This document shows, in pieces, positions 9,555 to 19,186 of a stretch of DNA of 44,421 bases (its first letter is position 1; each line of letters opens with the position of its first letter). Both the position numbers and the translations under genes were made by a program. The notes beneath the pieces were generated by a model, which was not told where the DNA came from, made no database searches, and saw only the letters and a list, made by a program, of their open reading frames with translations. The stretch is taken from positions 1 through 44,421 of the forward strand of contig SKWQ01000088.1 of the NCBI GenBank assembly GCA_007128855.1, read 5' to 3'. Source of the stretch: Balneolales bacterium (GTDB taxonomy: Bacteria; Bacteroidota; Rhodothermia; Balneolales; Natronogracilivirgulaceae).

Positions 9555-10901
9555 ATGTTTGAAGACCTTTCCACCAGATTGGAATTGGCATTCCGGTCGG
9601 TCACCGGCCAGGCGCGTTTAAGTGACGTCAATGTTGCTGAAACGGTGAGGGAGATACGCCGTGCACTGCTGGATGCGGATGTGAACTATGAAGTGGCCCG
9701 CTCCATCACGGCGGCCGTGAAGGAGAAGGCGCTGGGCCAGGGCGTACTGGCAACGGTTACGCCGGGCCAGCAGTTCACTAAGATCGTATATGATGAACTG
9801 ATCCGTGTCCTGGGCGAGCAGAAGGAGGACATCACGTTCAGCCAGGTTCCCCCCACCGTGATCCTGATTGCGGGTCTGCAGGGCTCCGGTAAGACAACGT
9901 TTTCTGCAAAGCTGGCAAAAATGCTCCGTGATCAGGGCAAATCACCGATGCTGGCCGCTGCTGATGTGTACCGGCCCGCCGCTGTGGATCAGCTCAGGAC
10001 GCTGGCAGGCCAGATTGACGTGCCCGTCTACTCCATCGAGGAGAAGGACGCCCTTCGCGTTGCGAAGGAAGCACTGACCGAGGCGAAGAAAAACGCCCGC
10101 GACGTACTGATCATCGACACGGCGGGTCGCATGCACGTCGACTCGGACATGATGGATGAGGTGGCGCGGATCAGGGAAGCGGTCAATCCCTCGGAGGTCC
10201 TTTTCGTGGTTGATTCCATGACAGGGCAGGATGCCGTCAACACGGCCAGGGAGTTTAATCAGCAGATCAATTTTGATGGAGTGGTGCTCACCAAGCTTGA
10301 CGGTGATACCCGCGGCGGTGCGGCCATATCCATCCGTACGGTTGTCGACAAACCGATCAAATTCATGAGCACCGGTGAGGGGATGGAATCCATTTCCCCG
10401 TTCTATCCGGACCGGATGGCTCAGCGCATCCTTGGAATGGGGGATGTGGTCTCACTTGTCGAAAAGGCCCAGGAGCAGTACGACGAAGTCCAGGCAAGAA
10501 AGTTGCAGTCAAAAATCTCATCCAATACGTTTAATCTGGAAGATTTTTACGGTCAGCTGCAGCAAATCAAGAAGATGGGTTCCATGAGGGAGCTCGTCGG
10601 AATGATTCCCGGCATGAGTAAACAGCTGGGGGATGCGGAGATTGATGACGATGCCATGAAGCCGGTGGAATCCATCATCAACTCCATGACCATTGAGGAG
10701 CGGAGGAAGCCGGATCTGATCAACGGCAGCCGTCGCAAAAGAATAGCAAATGGCTCGGGAACAACAGTCCGTGAGGTCAATGATCTTCTGAAGCAGTTTA
10801 CCCAGATGAAAAAGATGATGAAGACCATGACCAAAATGAACCGTATGGGTCGCGCCATGGAGGGGTTGAAAAACCTTACCGGACAAAGAAAATTACATTA
10901 G
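9555..10901 (+). CDS. ffh: Signal recognition particle protein Ffh
   Basis: GLQGSGKTTFSAKLAKML, DTAGRMHVDSDMMDE, TKLDGDTRGGAAIS, C-terminal M domain. Confidence 0.98.
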   Translation: MFEDLSTRLELAFRSVTGQARLSDVNVAETVREIRRALLDADVNYEVARSITAAVKEKALGQGVLATVTPGQQFTKIVYDELIRVLGEQKEDITFSQVPPTVILIAGLQGSGKTTFSAKLAKMLRDQGKSPMLAAADVYRPAAVDQLRTLAGQIDVPVYSIEEKDALRVAKEALTEAKKNARDVLIIDTAGRMHVDSDMMDEVARIREAVNPSEVLFVVDSMTGQDAVNTAREFNQQINFDGVVLTKLDGDTRGGAAISIRTVVDKPIKFMSTGEGMESISPFYPDRMAQRILGMGDVVSLVEKAQEQYDEVQARKLQSKISSNTFNLEDFYGQLQQIKKMGSMRELVGMIPGMSKQLGDAEIDDDAMKPVESIINSMTIEERRKPDLINGSRRKRIANGSGTTVREVNDLLKQFTQMKKMMKTMTKMNRMGRAMEGLKNLTGQRKLH

Positions 10902-10935
10902 GAACAACGATAAACCTGTTTAGGAGCAAAAAACA

Positions 10936-11757
10936 TTGGTTAGACTAAGACTACAACGACACGGAAGAAAAAAACTTCCCTATTACCACATTGTTGCCGC
11001 CGATGTGCGCACCAAGCGTGACGGACGCATCATTGAGGATCTGGGAAGATTCAATCCCACCCAGGAGCCATCCCTTCTCCGTCTGGAGACTGACAGGGTG
11101 GTCTACTGGCTGAAAAACGGTGCACAGCCAACGGATACGGTCCGTTCCATCCTCAAAAAAGAGGGTATTTTTTACCGGCTGCACCTGGAAAGATGGGGCA
11201 AGTCCGAAGACGAGATCGATGCCACCATATCGACCTGGAAGGAAGAGCGCAGCAAACAGAAGAAAACGCCTGCTACAAAGGCTGAGAAAATGAAGGCACA
11301 ACTCAAGGCCGAAGAGGAGCAGTTCAAGAAGGATCAGGAGGCCAAAGCCAAAGCCGCTGCTGAAAAAGCACTTGTTGAGGCCGACGAGGCCAAAGAGGCT
11401 AAAGAGGCTAAAGAGGCTAAAGCCGCCGAAGCCAAGCAGGAGCAAGAAAAGGCAGCGGAAGAGAAAGCCGCGCCTGAGGCCGAAGGGAAAAAATCGGATG
11501 CTGAAGAAAAAGCACCCGAAGAAAAGAAAGCGGATGCCAAAGAGGAAGTGAAGGAAGAGGCCAAGGAAGCAGCGGAAGAGAAAGCCGCACCTGAGGCCGA
11601 AGAAAAAAAGGCGGATGCTGAAGAAAAAGCCGAAGAAGAGCCGAAAAAAGAGGCAAAAGCCGACAAGGAAGTGAAAGAGGAAGCAAAAGCCGCGAAAAAA
11701 GAAGAAAAAGAAGAGCCGGCCGATGATTCCCCTGAATCCAAGAAAGATAAAAAATAG
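10936..11757 (+). CDS. rpsP: 30S ribosomal protein S16 with long K/E/A-rich C-terminal extension; TTG start
   Basis: VRLRLQRHGRKKLPYYHIVAADVRTKRDGRIIEDLGRFNPTQEP is S16; TTG at 10936 preceded by AGGAGC; tail of roughly 180 residues after the S16 core. Confidence 0.97.
   Translation: MVRLRLQRHGRKKLPYYHIVAADVRTKRDGRIIEDLGRFNPTQEPSLLRLETDRVVYWLKNGAQPTDTVRSILKKEGIFYRLHLERWGKSEDEIDATISTWKEERSKQKKTPATKAEKMKAQLKAEEEQFKKDQEAKAKAAAEKALVEADEAKEAKEAKEAKAAEAKQEQEKAAEEKAAPEAEGKKSDAEEKAPEEKKADAKEEVKEEAKEAAEEKAAPEAEEKKADAEEKAEEEPKKEAKADKEVKEEAKAAKKEEKEEPADDSPESKKDKK
11452..11630 (+). repeat. Two imperfect 62-bp direct repeats (period 117 bp) inside the rpsP tail
   Basis: gcagcggaagagaaagccgcgcctgaggccgaagg...gatgctgaagaaaaagc at 11452-11513 recurs at 11569-11630 with a few substitutions. 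Confidence 0.85.
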
Positions 11758-11789
11758 CACCGTAACGGGTACTTTCTGAGGTTGCTGAT

Positions 11790-12314
11790 ATGGCAAAAGA
11801 ACCGGGCCAGGGTCTCTATCCGCTTGGAATGATTGCCAAAGCCCAGGGTACCCTCGGTGGCTTTTTGATGGAAGTCAATCATCCGGAATCCTTAAAGGAA
11901 AAGCCGGACCTGCTGTATCTCCGTTACCCGGACAGTCAATGGGTGCCGTATCGTGTTGATGAAATGCGGCCCCATCACCCCCGGAGACGGAACGTGTTCT
12001 TTGTCAGACTGGAAGGAATCCAAACCCGCACAGAAGCGGAACAGATGAGAGGACTGGATGTGAAAACCGACCGTTTTACCGAAACCCCTGCCGATTCAGG
12101 TGATGTCACCGGCTATTCGGTGATAAGGAGTGACGGGACCCGGTTGGGCGAAGTTGCAGACCTCATGGATACGACCGTTTACCGTATACTGGTGGTTCAG
12201 TCGGCAGACAGATTCGTTCTCATCCCCTGGATCGATCAGTTCGTTTCAGAAGTTGAGGACGACACCGGCACGATCCACACCCGGAACACCGCGGAACTTG
12301 AAGCACTGGAGTGA
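11790..12314 (+). CDS. rimM: Ribosome maturation factor RimM
   Basis: YPLGMIAKAQGTLGGFLMEV N-terminus, C-terminal PRC barrel (FVLIPWIDQFVSEVED); located between rpsP and trmD. Confidence 0.93.
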   Translation: MAKEPGQGLYPLGMIAKAQGTLGGFLMEVNHPESLKEKPDLLYLRYPDSQWVPYRVDEMRPHHPRRRNVFFVRLEGIQTRTEAEQMRGLDVKTDRFTETPADSGDVTGYSVIRSDGTRLGEVADLMDTTVYRILVVQSADRFVLIPWIDQFVSEVEDDTGTIHTRNTAELEALE

Positions 12315-12317
12315 AAG

Positions 12318-13010
12318 ATGAGGATCGACATCATATCGGCAGTTCCGGAACTGTTGACCGGACCGCTTGACCACAGTATTGTCGGAAGGGCCCGCAAATC
12401 GGAAAAAGTAAATATCGTTGTTCACGATTTGCGAACCTATTCCACCGACAAACACGGAAAAGTGGATGATTATCCCTTCGGAGGCGGTGCCGGCCTGGTG
12501 ATGACACCGCAACCGGTATTTGATTGCATAGACTCACTAAAAGAAGAACGGCAATATGATGCCATTATCTTTCCGACTCCCGACGCCCCGGTCCTTGATC
12601 AGATAATGGTGAACAAACTGACGCTTCTGGAGAACATCATTATTCTCTGCGGTCACTACAAGGGAATCGATCAGCGCATCCGCGATGAACTGGTGACCAT
12701 GGAAGTCAGTATCGGCGACTTTGTGCTTTCCGGCGGGGAGCTTCCAGCGATGATATTGGTCGACGGCATCGTAAGGCTGCTCCCGGGCGTCATTGGAGAT
12801 GCCGAAAGTGCCCTGGATGATTCCTTTCAGGATGGTTTGCTGTCTGCTCCGGTCTACACGCGTCCCGCTGATTTCAGGGGACTTGGTATACCGGGAGTCC
12901 TCACTTCCGGAAACCATGAACGGATCCGGATGTGGAGGGAAGAAAAAGCACTTGAGCGGACCAGGGAAGTGCGACCGGATCTTTACAGAAATTTTATCAA
13001 CAAAAAGTAA
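12318..13010 (+). CDS. trmD: tRNA (guanine-N1)-methyltransferase TrmD
   Basis: MRIDIISAVPELL, DDYPFGGGAGLVM, LCGHYKGIDQRI, IGDFVLSGGELPAMILVD. Confidence 0.98.
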   Translation: MRIDIISAVPELLTGPLDHSIVGRARKSEKVNIVVHDLRTYSTDKHGKVDDYPFGGGAGLVMTPQPVFDCIDSLKEERQYDAIIFPTPDAPVLDQIMVNKLTLLENIIILCGHYKGIDQRIRDELVTMEVSIGDFVLSGGELPAMILVDGIVRLLPGVIGDAESALDDSFQDGLLSAPVYTRPADFRGLGIPGVLTSGNHERIRMWREEKALERTREVRPDLYRNFINKK

Positions 13011-13028
13011 CTAAACTTTTAGCATACA

Positions 13029-13367
13029 ATGGAAAAGCTTAATCTTATCGAACAAACCCAGACCCGCGACGACCTTCCTGAATTTCAGCCGGGCGACACG
13101 GTGAACATTCACTACCGTGTCCGTGAAGGGGAAAAGGAGCGTGTTCAGCTATTTGAAGGTGTTGTCATCGGAAGAAAAGGCCGTGGCGCCAATCAGACCT
13201 TCACCGTCCGCAAAATTTCCAACAACGTCGGCGTTGAGCGCATCTTTCCGCTTTCCTCTCCATTTATTGCGAAAATAGATGTGAAAAAGCGCGGCAAGGT
13301 ACGTCGTGCCAAGCTCTACTATCTGCGCGCCCTTCGTGGCAAGGCAGCCCGCCTTCGCGAGAAGTAG
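13029..13367 (+). CDS. rplS: 50S ribosomal protein L19
   Basis: [46 protein letters not shown]...[20 protein letters not shown]. Confidence 0.98.
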   Translation: MEKLNLIEQTQTRDDLPEFQPGDTVNIHYRVREGEKERVQLFEGVVIGRKGRGANQTFTVRKISNNVGVERIFPLSSPFIAKIDVKKRGKVRRAKLYYLRALRGKAARLREK

Positions 13368-13375
13368 ACATCGGC

Positions 13376-13418
13376 GCCACTCTCCGGAAAATAGATTTTG
13401 GAGAGCGGCAGTCTTTTT
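13376..13418 (+). terminator. Rho-independent terminator after rplS
   Basis: GCCACTCTCC-GG-AAAAT-AG-ATTTT-GGAGAGCGGC followed by agTCTTTTT; long stem with one mismatch and a small bulge. Confidence 0.85.
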
Positions 13419-13488
13419 GATTCAGCCGGTATGCCGGTATGAAGGGGCTCCGCCTGATTGGGAAGCCGTTACAGCGGCAATTTACGTC

Positions 13489-14586
13489 TTAGCGATAAAG
13501 GATATCGACTTTTTCCGTCGGCTCGCTGGTAGCATTCCGGATGGCTACCTGCTGAGCCACGCGCTGAGACAGTTCGATAAACGCCTTGGCAGAGGGGGTT
13601 GACACATCCCCCACGACAATGGGCCTGCCCGAATCCCCGCCCTCGCGCAGTTGCTGTTCGATCGGAATTTCCCCCAGGAACGGCACGCCCATCTTTTCCG
13701 CCAGGTTCTTTGCCCCGTCCTTGCCGAAGATGTGATACTTTTTGTCCGGCATGTCGGGCGGTGTGAAAAACGCCATGTTTTCAACGATGCCAAGAACAGG
13801 CACCTTGACCTTTCCAAACATGGCAACCCCTTTTCGTGCATCATCCAGGGCCACGGTCTGCGGTGTGGAGACGATAATCGCTGCAGTCAGTGGGACCGAC
13901 TGCACTATGGTCAGCTGAATGTCCCCCGTGCCGGGAGGGAGGTCCAGGATAAGGTAATCGAGCTCGCCCCAATCCGTTTCGCTGAGGAACTGTTTTACGG
14001 CGCTTGACACCATGGGTCCGCGCCAGACCACGGCCTCGTCCTGTTTCACCAGAAAACCCATGGAAAGAAGCTTTACACCATATTTTTCAAGAGGTATCAA
14101 TTTTCGCTGGGTGCTGATGTCGGGTCGATCGTGGATGTCGAACATGGTGGGAATGCTGGGACCGTAGATGTCGGTATCCACCAGCCCGACACTTGCACCG
14201 GCCTTGGCCAGGGCAACGGCCAGGTTCACGGAAACCGTGGATTTTCCGACGCCACCCTTTCCGGAAGCCACGGCTATTATGTTTTTTACACCCTGCAACA
14301 GGTTCTGGTCCCCCTGGCCCTGTGTACGGCTTCCTGTCACTTTCGAGCTCATGTTGGGGGTCACCACCGCTTCCTTATCCACCAGATGCGTGATGGCGTT
14401 GATACATGCGTGCTCGATCTCTGCCTTCATGGGGCATGCCGGAGTGGTCAGGTTGACCGTGAAAGAGACATTTTTCCCATCGACTTCGATATCCTCGATC
14501 ATGTTCAACGAAACAAGATCCCTGCCAAGGTCGGGATCGATTACGTTTCTCAGGGCATCCAGTACATCTTCTTTGCTAATGGCCAT
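13489..14586 (-). CDS. Mrp/NBP35 family P-loop ATPase (Fe-S carrier) with N-terminal MIP18/DUF59-like domain
   Basis: N-terminal VLDALRNVIDPDLGRDLVSLNMI; IAVASGKGGVGKSTVSVNLA Walker A; DLPPGTGDIQLT. Confidence 0.94.
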   Translation of the reverse strand: MAISKEDVLDALRNVIDPDLGRDLVSLNMIEDIEVDGKNVSFTVNLTTPACPMKAEIEHACINAITHLVDKEAVVTPNMSSKVTGSRTQGQGDQNLLQGVKNIIAVASGKGGVGKSTVSVNLAVALAKAGASVGLVDTDIYGPSIPTMFDIHDRPDISTQRKLIPLEKYGVKLLSMGFLVKQDEAVVWRGPMVSSAVKQFLSETDWGELDYLILDLPPGTGDIQLTIVQSVPLTAAIIVSTPQTVALDDARKGVAMFGKVKVPVLGIVENMAFFTPPDMPDKKYHIFGKDGAKNLAEKMGVPFLGEIPIEQQLREGGDSGRPIVVGDVSTPSAKAFIELSQRVAQQVAIRNATSEPTEKVDILYR

Positions 14587-14771
14587 AGGTCAATTCCGAA
14601 TTTTAAATGTAATAAACATAATGTGTAACGAATAACGTATCCCTGTCTTGCTTTGAACAAGATAGAATCGGGAAATATTCCCGGAAGACAAAATATAATC
14701 GGGCAGGTTCCTGAAATCGGATACCTCAAATCCCTTATGATATTTGTATCTTGCGGATTGAACCAAATCCG

Positions 14772-15881
14772 ATGATTATGTTGAAAAGAACCCCATTGTT
14801 TGAAGCGCACCGAACCTTTCATGCAAAACTGGTCGACTTCTCGGGATATGAGATGCCGCTCCAGTACAAAGGTATAAAGGAGGAGCATCTGGCCGTGCGG
14901 AACCGTGCCGGAATGTTCGATGTGTCACACATGGGGGAAATACTGATCCGCGGTGAGCGTGCCCTTGAGGTGGTGCAGGAGCTGACCGTGAACAATGCCG
15001 CGCTGCTCAAGGCCGGCCAGTCACAGTACAGCGTCATGTGCCTGGATAACGGCGGGATTGTGGATGATCTGCTGGTCTATTGCCTCTCAGGACAGGAATT
15101 CATGTTGGTCGTCAACGCATCCAACATTGAAAAGGATTTCAACTGGATCATGCAGGTGAACGACGGCCGGGCCGAGGTGAGCGATATCTCGGAGGAGATC
15201 GCATTGATCGCAGTGCAGGGGCCGGAAGCGGTATCCATCATGCAAAAACTGACCAGGGATAAACCCGGCGATATCCCGATGTTCGAATTCCGGTCCATGG
15301 AGGTGTCGGATTACGACAACATTCTGGTTTCGGCCACGGGTTACACCGGTGAAAGGGGCTTCGAGCTCTACTGCAACATCCGCCATGTCAACGTCTGCGA
15401 TCTGTGGGAAAACATCATGGTGGCCGGGGAGCCGAACGGGATCCGGCCCTGCGGGCTGGGGGCGCGCGACACCCTGCGGCTGGAAGCGGGCCTTGCACTG
15501 TACGGTAGTGATCTGACAGAGGATCACACTCCCCTGGAGGCGGGATTGAGCTGGCTTGTCAAGTGGGACAAGGGCAGCTTCATGGGCAAGGATGCCCTGC
15601 TCGCGCAGAAATCCCGTGGCGTCAGTCGTCGTCTTTGCGGATTTGTAGTGCAGGATGAGAGGCGAATCCCCAGAAGCGGTCATGCCATCATCGGCACGGA
15701 TGGAGAAGTTCTGGGCAACGTTACGAGCGGAGGGCTATCCTTCATGCTGGACCGTGGCATTGCCATGGGTTACATCCCGACGGAACATGCCGAAGCCGGC
15801 AACAGCGTGATGATCCGCATCAGGGACAAGGAATATCCATCAGAAGTGGTCCGATTACCATTCCATAAGAGAAAGAAATGA
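14772..15881 (+). CDS. gcvT: Glycine cleavage system aminomethyltransferase GcvT
   Basis: KRTPLFEAHRTFHAKLVDFSGYEMPLQY, GMFDVSHMGEI, GYTGERGFELY, ARDTLRLEAGLALYGSDL. Confidence 0.96.
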   Translation: MIMLKRTPLFEAHRTFHAKLVDFSGYEMPLQYKGIKEEHLAVRNRAGMFDVSHMGEILIRGERALEVVQELTVNNAALLKAGQSQYSVMCLDNGGIVDDLLVYCLSGQEFMLVVNASNIEKDFNWIMQVNDGRAEVSDISEEIALIAVQGPEAVSIMQKLTRDKPGDIPMFEFRSMEVSDYDNILVSATGYTGERGFELYCNIRHVNVCDLWENIMVAGEPNGIRPCGLGARDTLRLEAGLALYGSDLTEDHTPLEAGLSWLVKWDKGSFMGKDALLAQKSRGVSRRLCGFVVQDERRIPRSGHAIIGTDGEVLGNVTSGGLSFMLDRGIAMGYIPTEHAEAGNSVMIRIRDKEYPSEVVRLPFHKRKK

Positions 15882-16606
15882 AACGTGAAATCGATGTATA
15901 CTCGTCATCCATCTCTTTCAGCGAGCAGGATGTCCGGGACAAAACCGTGGTCGTGATAGACGTGCTCCGCGCCTGTTCCACCATACAGACCGCGCTTGAA
16001 AACGGCGCCAACAGCATCATCCCCCTGGCTGAAAACGATGATGCCGGACGTTATACCCGATACCTGGATCCGGGAAGTGTGATCTTGTGCGGCGAAAAAG
16101 AGGGGAAAAAAGTGGAGGGATACAAGCTGGGCAACTCTCCGCTGGAATTCACCAGTGAAGAGGTATCCGGCAAGACGATTTTGTTCAAGACATCCAACGG
16201 AACCCGTGCCATTACCCGCAGCAGCGGAGCCCGGAGGATACTCATCGGCAGCTTCCTCAACATTTCAGCGCTTGTGGAGACGCTGCTATCAGAGGATGAG
16301 GGTGAAATCCTGCTGATTTGTTCCGGGTGGAACAGCCGGCTATCCATTGAGGATATGGTGTGCGCCGGGGCCATCACGCACAAGCTGTGCGGCCACCAGC
16401 TGCCGTATGAAGCCACCGACGGAGTGAAAGTGGCCTATGGGCTGTTTGAAAAGTTCGGTGATGACATACCGGCACTCATCCGGGAGTGTAACCACGCAAA
16501 ACGGCTCCGTGAGCTTGGAAACGAAGAGGACATTGCGTATTGCAGCCAGGTAGATCTGTATTCATCTGTCCCTGCCTTGCGCGAAGGAGTGATATCCATC
16601 AGATAA
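15878..16606 (+). CDS. ComB-like 2-phosphosulfolactate phosphatase family protein
   Basis: VVVIDVLRACSTIQTALENGA, ILCGEKEGKKVEGYKLGNSPLEF, ILFKTSNGTRAI match the ComB family as remembered; ATGA overlap with gcvT. Confidence 0.88.
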   Translation: MKREIDVYSSSISFSEQDVRDKTVVVIDVLRACSTIQTALENGANSIIPLAENDDAGRYTRYLDPGSVILCGEKEGKKVEGYKLGNSPLEFTSEEVSGKTILFKTSNGTRAITRSSGARRILIGSFLNISALVETLLSEDEGEILLICSGWNSRLSIEDMVCAGAITHKLCGHQLPYEATDGVKVAYGLFEKFGDDIPALIRECNHAKRLRELGNEEDIAYCSQVDLYSSVPALREGVISIR

Positions 16607-19186
16607 ATGAAAAAGAAAGCAACCAAGAATACCGGGGAGGCTTTTTTCTCCTTTGAAAGGAAAATGGAGATGCTGGGCATCATTCTGATGGCCATTGCGG
16701 TCACGTTTGCCATCAGCATCATAACCTATCGCAGCGAAGATTTTGCCATCATCCAGAGTGTGGACTTCCGCACGCTTCTGGATTTCGGTCAGGGACCCGC
16801 ATTGCGCATCCAGAACGGCCTGGGGCCGCTCGGTGCCTATCTCTCGTATTTTTTCGTGCAGGTCCTGTTCGGCTACTTTTCGATCATCCTGGTGCTGGTA
16901 GTACTGCTTTACGGATGGAACATACTTCGGCACAAGGATTTGAAGCGGATTCACCTGAAGTCGCTCTATGCCGTTTTTGCCATGATACTGGCCGCATCCA
17001 TCATGGGCTGGTTCCACAACGAATTTGAACTGGTTTCGGTGGACTGGGCCGGTTCCTCCGGACTGGCCATCGCCTATATCCTGAGGGCGCTTACCGGACA
17101 GTACGGACCGGTCATCATCCTTGGAAGCCTGAGCATCATTGCCATTATCCTGCTGACCAACAGGGACATCCAGTCCGCAATCGATAATCTGAAGGAGATG
17201 AAAGAAGGTTTCGCTTCGCTTTTCAGCAGCCGTGCATCCGGCAAAGCGGGCGCGGACGAAACACGATCGGGACGCAACGGCTCGCGGGTACGGGGTTTGC
17301 CGGAAGATGACCGGGATGATATCAGGGAAGGGGCGGATCCCGGAAGGCCGGGTGGACGCACCGGCGAAGCAGAGGTGGTCACCGAGGAAGAACGCCGGAA
17401 AAAGTGGGAGCGACTGGTGCTTTCATCCCGTGAAAAAGAGGAAGAACGCCGCCGGCATGAGGAGCAGAATTCCGTCGAGGGTGCTCCCCCCAGGGCCATA
17501 CTGGAGAAAGGGAAGAAGGATAAGGGCTCCGGGCCGGAAAGGGGTGCCGGGGTGTCTGACAGGGAGGGCCTCTCCCCATCTGAGGGTTCGGAGCCGGACG
17601 GTGACGCGGATCTGGATATCACGGTCTATCGCGGTACGCCGGAGGAGGAAGCCGGAAAGCGCAAGTTGGAAAACGAACGTAGCAAACAGGTCGAAAAGCC
17701 GCTCATAAAATACAAGTTTCCGACCCTGGACCTTCTGGACAAAGCCCCCAATGAGGGAAACGAGGTCAATTATGAGGAGATCAACAGCAATAAAATGATC
17801 ATCCTCGACAAGCTGAACCGCCACGGGATCGAGATAACCGGTATTGAGGCGATTGTCGGTCCCACGGTCACCCTGTACGAACTTCAGCCGGCACCGGATG
17901 TCAAGATCAGCCGTATTGAAAGCTATGCCAATGACCTGAAGATGGCCATGGCCACCAAGGGACTGCGGATCATTGCACCGATCCCGGGCAAATCGGCCGT
18001 GGGGATCGAGGTGCCGAACAAAAATCCGGAAATCGTCTACATACGCTCCCTGATCAACACCAGGAAGTTCGCCGAGACCAAAATGGTGTTGCCGGTAGCG
18101 TTTGGGCGCACCATTGAGAACGAGGTTTTCATGGTGGACCTGGCCAAACTGCCCCACCTCCTGATGGCCGGGGCGACCGGCTCCGGTAAAACGGTGGGTA
18201 TCAATACCATTATCACCTGCCTGTTGTACAAGTGTCATCCGGACGACCTCAAGTTCGTGATGATCGACCCGAAAAAAATCGAGCTTTCACTTTTCAGGAA
18301 CATACAGAATCATTATCTGGCGACACTCCCGAATGCGTCTGAGCCGATCATCACCGATACTTCGGAGGTGCTGCAGACGCTCAACAGTGTTTGCAAGGAG
18401 ATGGACAATCGCTATGAAATGTTGAAAATGGCACAGGTGAGGGATATCGCATCCTACAATGTGAAATTCAAAAGCGATGCGCTGGAAACGGAGCTGGGTC
18501 ACCGGTACATGCCCTACATCGTGGTGGTGATCGATGAGCTTGCGGATCTCATGATGACGGCCGGCAAGCAGATCGAGGAGCCGATTGCCCGGCTTGCGCA
18601 GCTGGCCCGTGCGGTGGGCATCCATCTTGTAGTGGCCACACAGCGTCCATCCGTCAATGTGATCACCGGTACCATCAAGGCCAACTTCCCGGCCCGGGTT
18701 GCCTACCGGGTGGCATCCAAAATCGACTCACGCACCATCCTGGATACCATGGGAGCCGACCAGCTCGTTGGAAGAGGTGATATGTTGTACAATGGCGGCG
18801 GTGTGAGCATGATACGGCTTCAGAACGCGTTTGTCTCCACGGAGGAAGTCGAGCGGATCAATGCCTTCATTGGGCAGCAGACCGGATACCCCTATCCCTA
18901 CTATCTTCCGGAAATGGAAGACGATAGCAGTCAGGGTGGTGTTCTGGACAAAAGCGAAAGGGACGATCTGTTTGAAGAAGCGGCCAGGGTGGTCGTGCTT
19001 CACCAACAGGGTTCGGTTTCCCTGCTTCAGCGCAAACTGAAACTGGGATACAACCGGGCAGGCCGCCTGATCGATCAACTCTTCACTGCGGGTATTGTCG
19101 GCCCATACCAGGGAAGCACCGCCCGCGAAGTACTGGTAGAAAATGAAGATGAACTGGAAGACCTGCTGCGGGAACTGGATGAGTGA
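16607..19186 (+). CDS. ftsK: DNA translocase FtsK/SpoIIIE
   Basis: N-terminal TM segments, charged linker, HLLMAGATGSGKTVGINTII Walker A, VVVIDELADLMM Walker B, C-terminal gamma winged helix (VSLLQRKLKLGYNRAGRLIDQL). Confidence 0.97.
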   Translation: MKKKATKNTGEAFFSFERKMEMLGIILMAIAVTFAISIITYRSEDFAIIQSVDFRTLLDFGQGPALRIQNGLGPLGAYLSYFFVQVLFGYFSIILVLVVLLYGWNILRHKDLKRIHLKSLYAVFAMILAASIMGWFHNEFELVSVDWAGSSGLAIAYILRALTGQYGPVIILGSLSIIAIILLTNRDIQSAIDNLKEMKEGFASLFSSRASGKAGADETRSGRNGSRVRGLPEDDRDDIREGADPGRPGGRTGEAEVVTEEERRKKWERLVLSSREKEEERRRHEEQNSVEGAPPRAILEKGKKDKGSGPERGAGVSDREGLSPSEGSEPDGDADLDITVYRGTPEEEAGKRKLENERSKQVEKPLIKYKFPTLDLLDKAPNEGNEVNYEEINSNKMIILDKLNRHGIEITGIEAIVGPTVTLYELQPAPDVKISRIESYANDLKMAMATKGLRIIAPIPGKSAVGIEVPNKNPEIVYIRSLINTRKFAETKMVLPVAFGRTIENEVFMVDLAKLPHLLMAGATGSGKTVGINTIITCLLYKCHPDDLKFVMIDPKKIELSLFRNIQNHYLATLPNASEPIITDTSEVLQTLNSVCKEMDNRYEMLKMAQVRDIASYNVKFKSDALETELGHRYMPYIVVVIDELADLMMTAGKQIEEPIARLAQLARAVGIHLVVATQRPSVNVITGTIKANFPARVAYRVASKIDSRTILDTMGADQLVGRGDMLYNGGGVSMIRLQNAFVSTEEVERINAFIGQQTGYPYPYYLPEMEDDSSQGGVLDKSERDDLFEEAARVVVLHQQGSVSLLQRKLKLGYNRAGRLIDQLFTAGIVGPYQGSTAREVLVENEDELEDLLRELDE

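Noticed and set aside
10951-11796. 281-aa Phe/Leu-rich minus-strand ORF opposite rpsP
   Set aside because: It is the antisense of K/E/A-rich codons, giving F/L runs; an artefact of low complexity.
14587-14771. Possible glycine riboswitch upstream of gcvT
   Set aside because: No tandem glycine-aptamer-like conserved blocks seen; only short dyads.
17074-17622. Overlapping minus-strand ORFs opposite the ftsK linker
   Set aside because: Antisense of charged low-complexity linker; Ser/Pro-rich shadow ORF.
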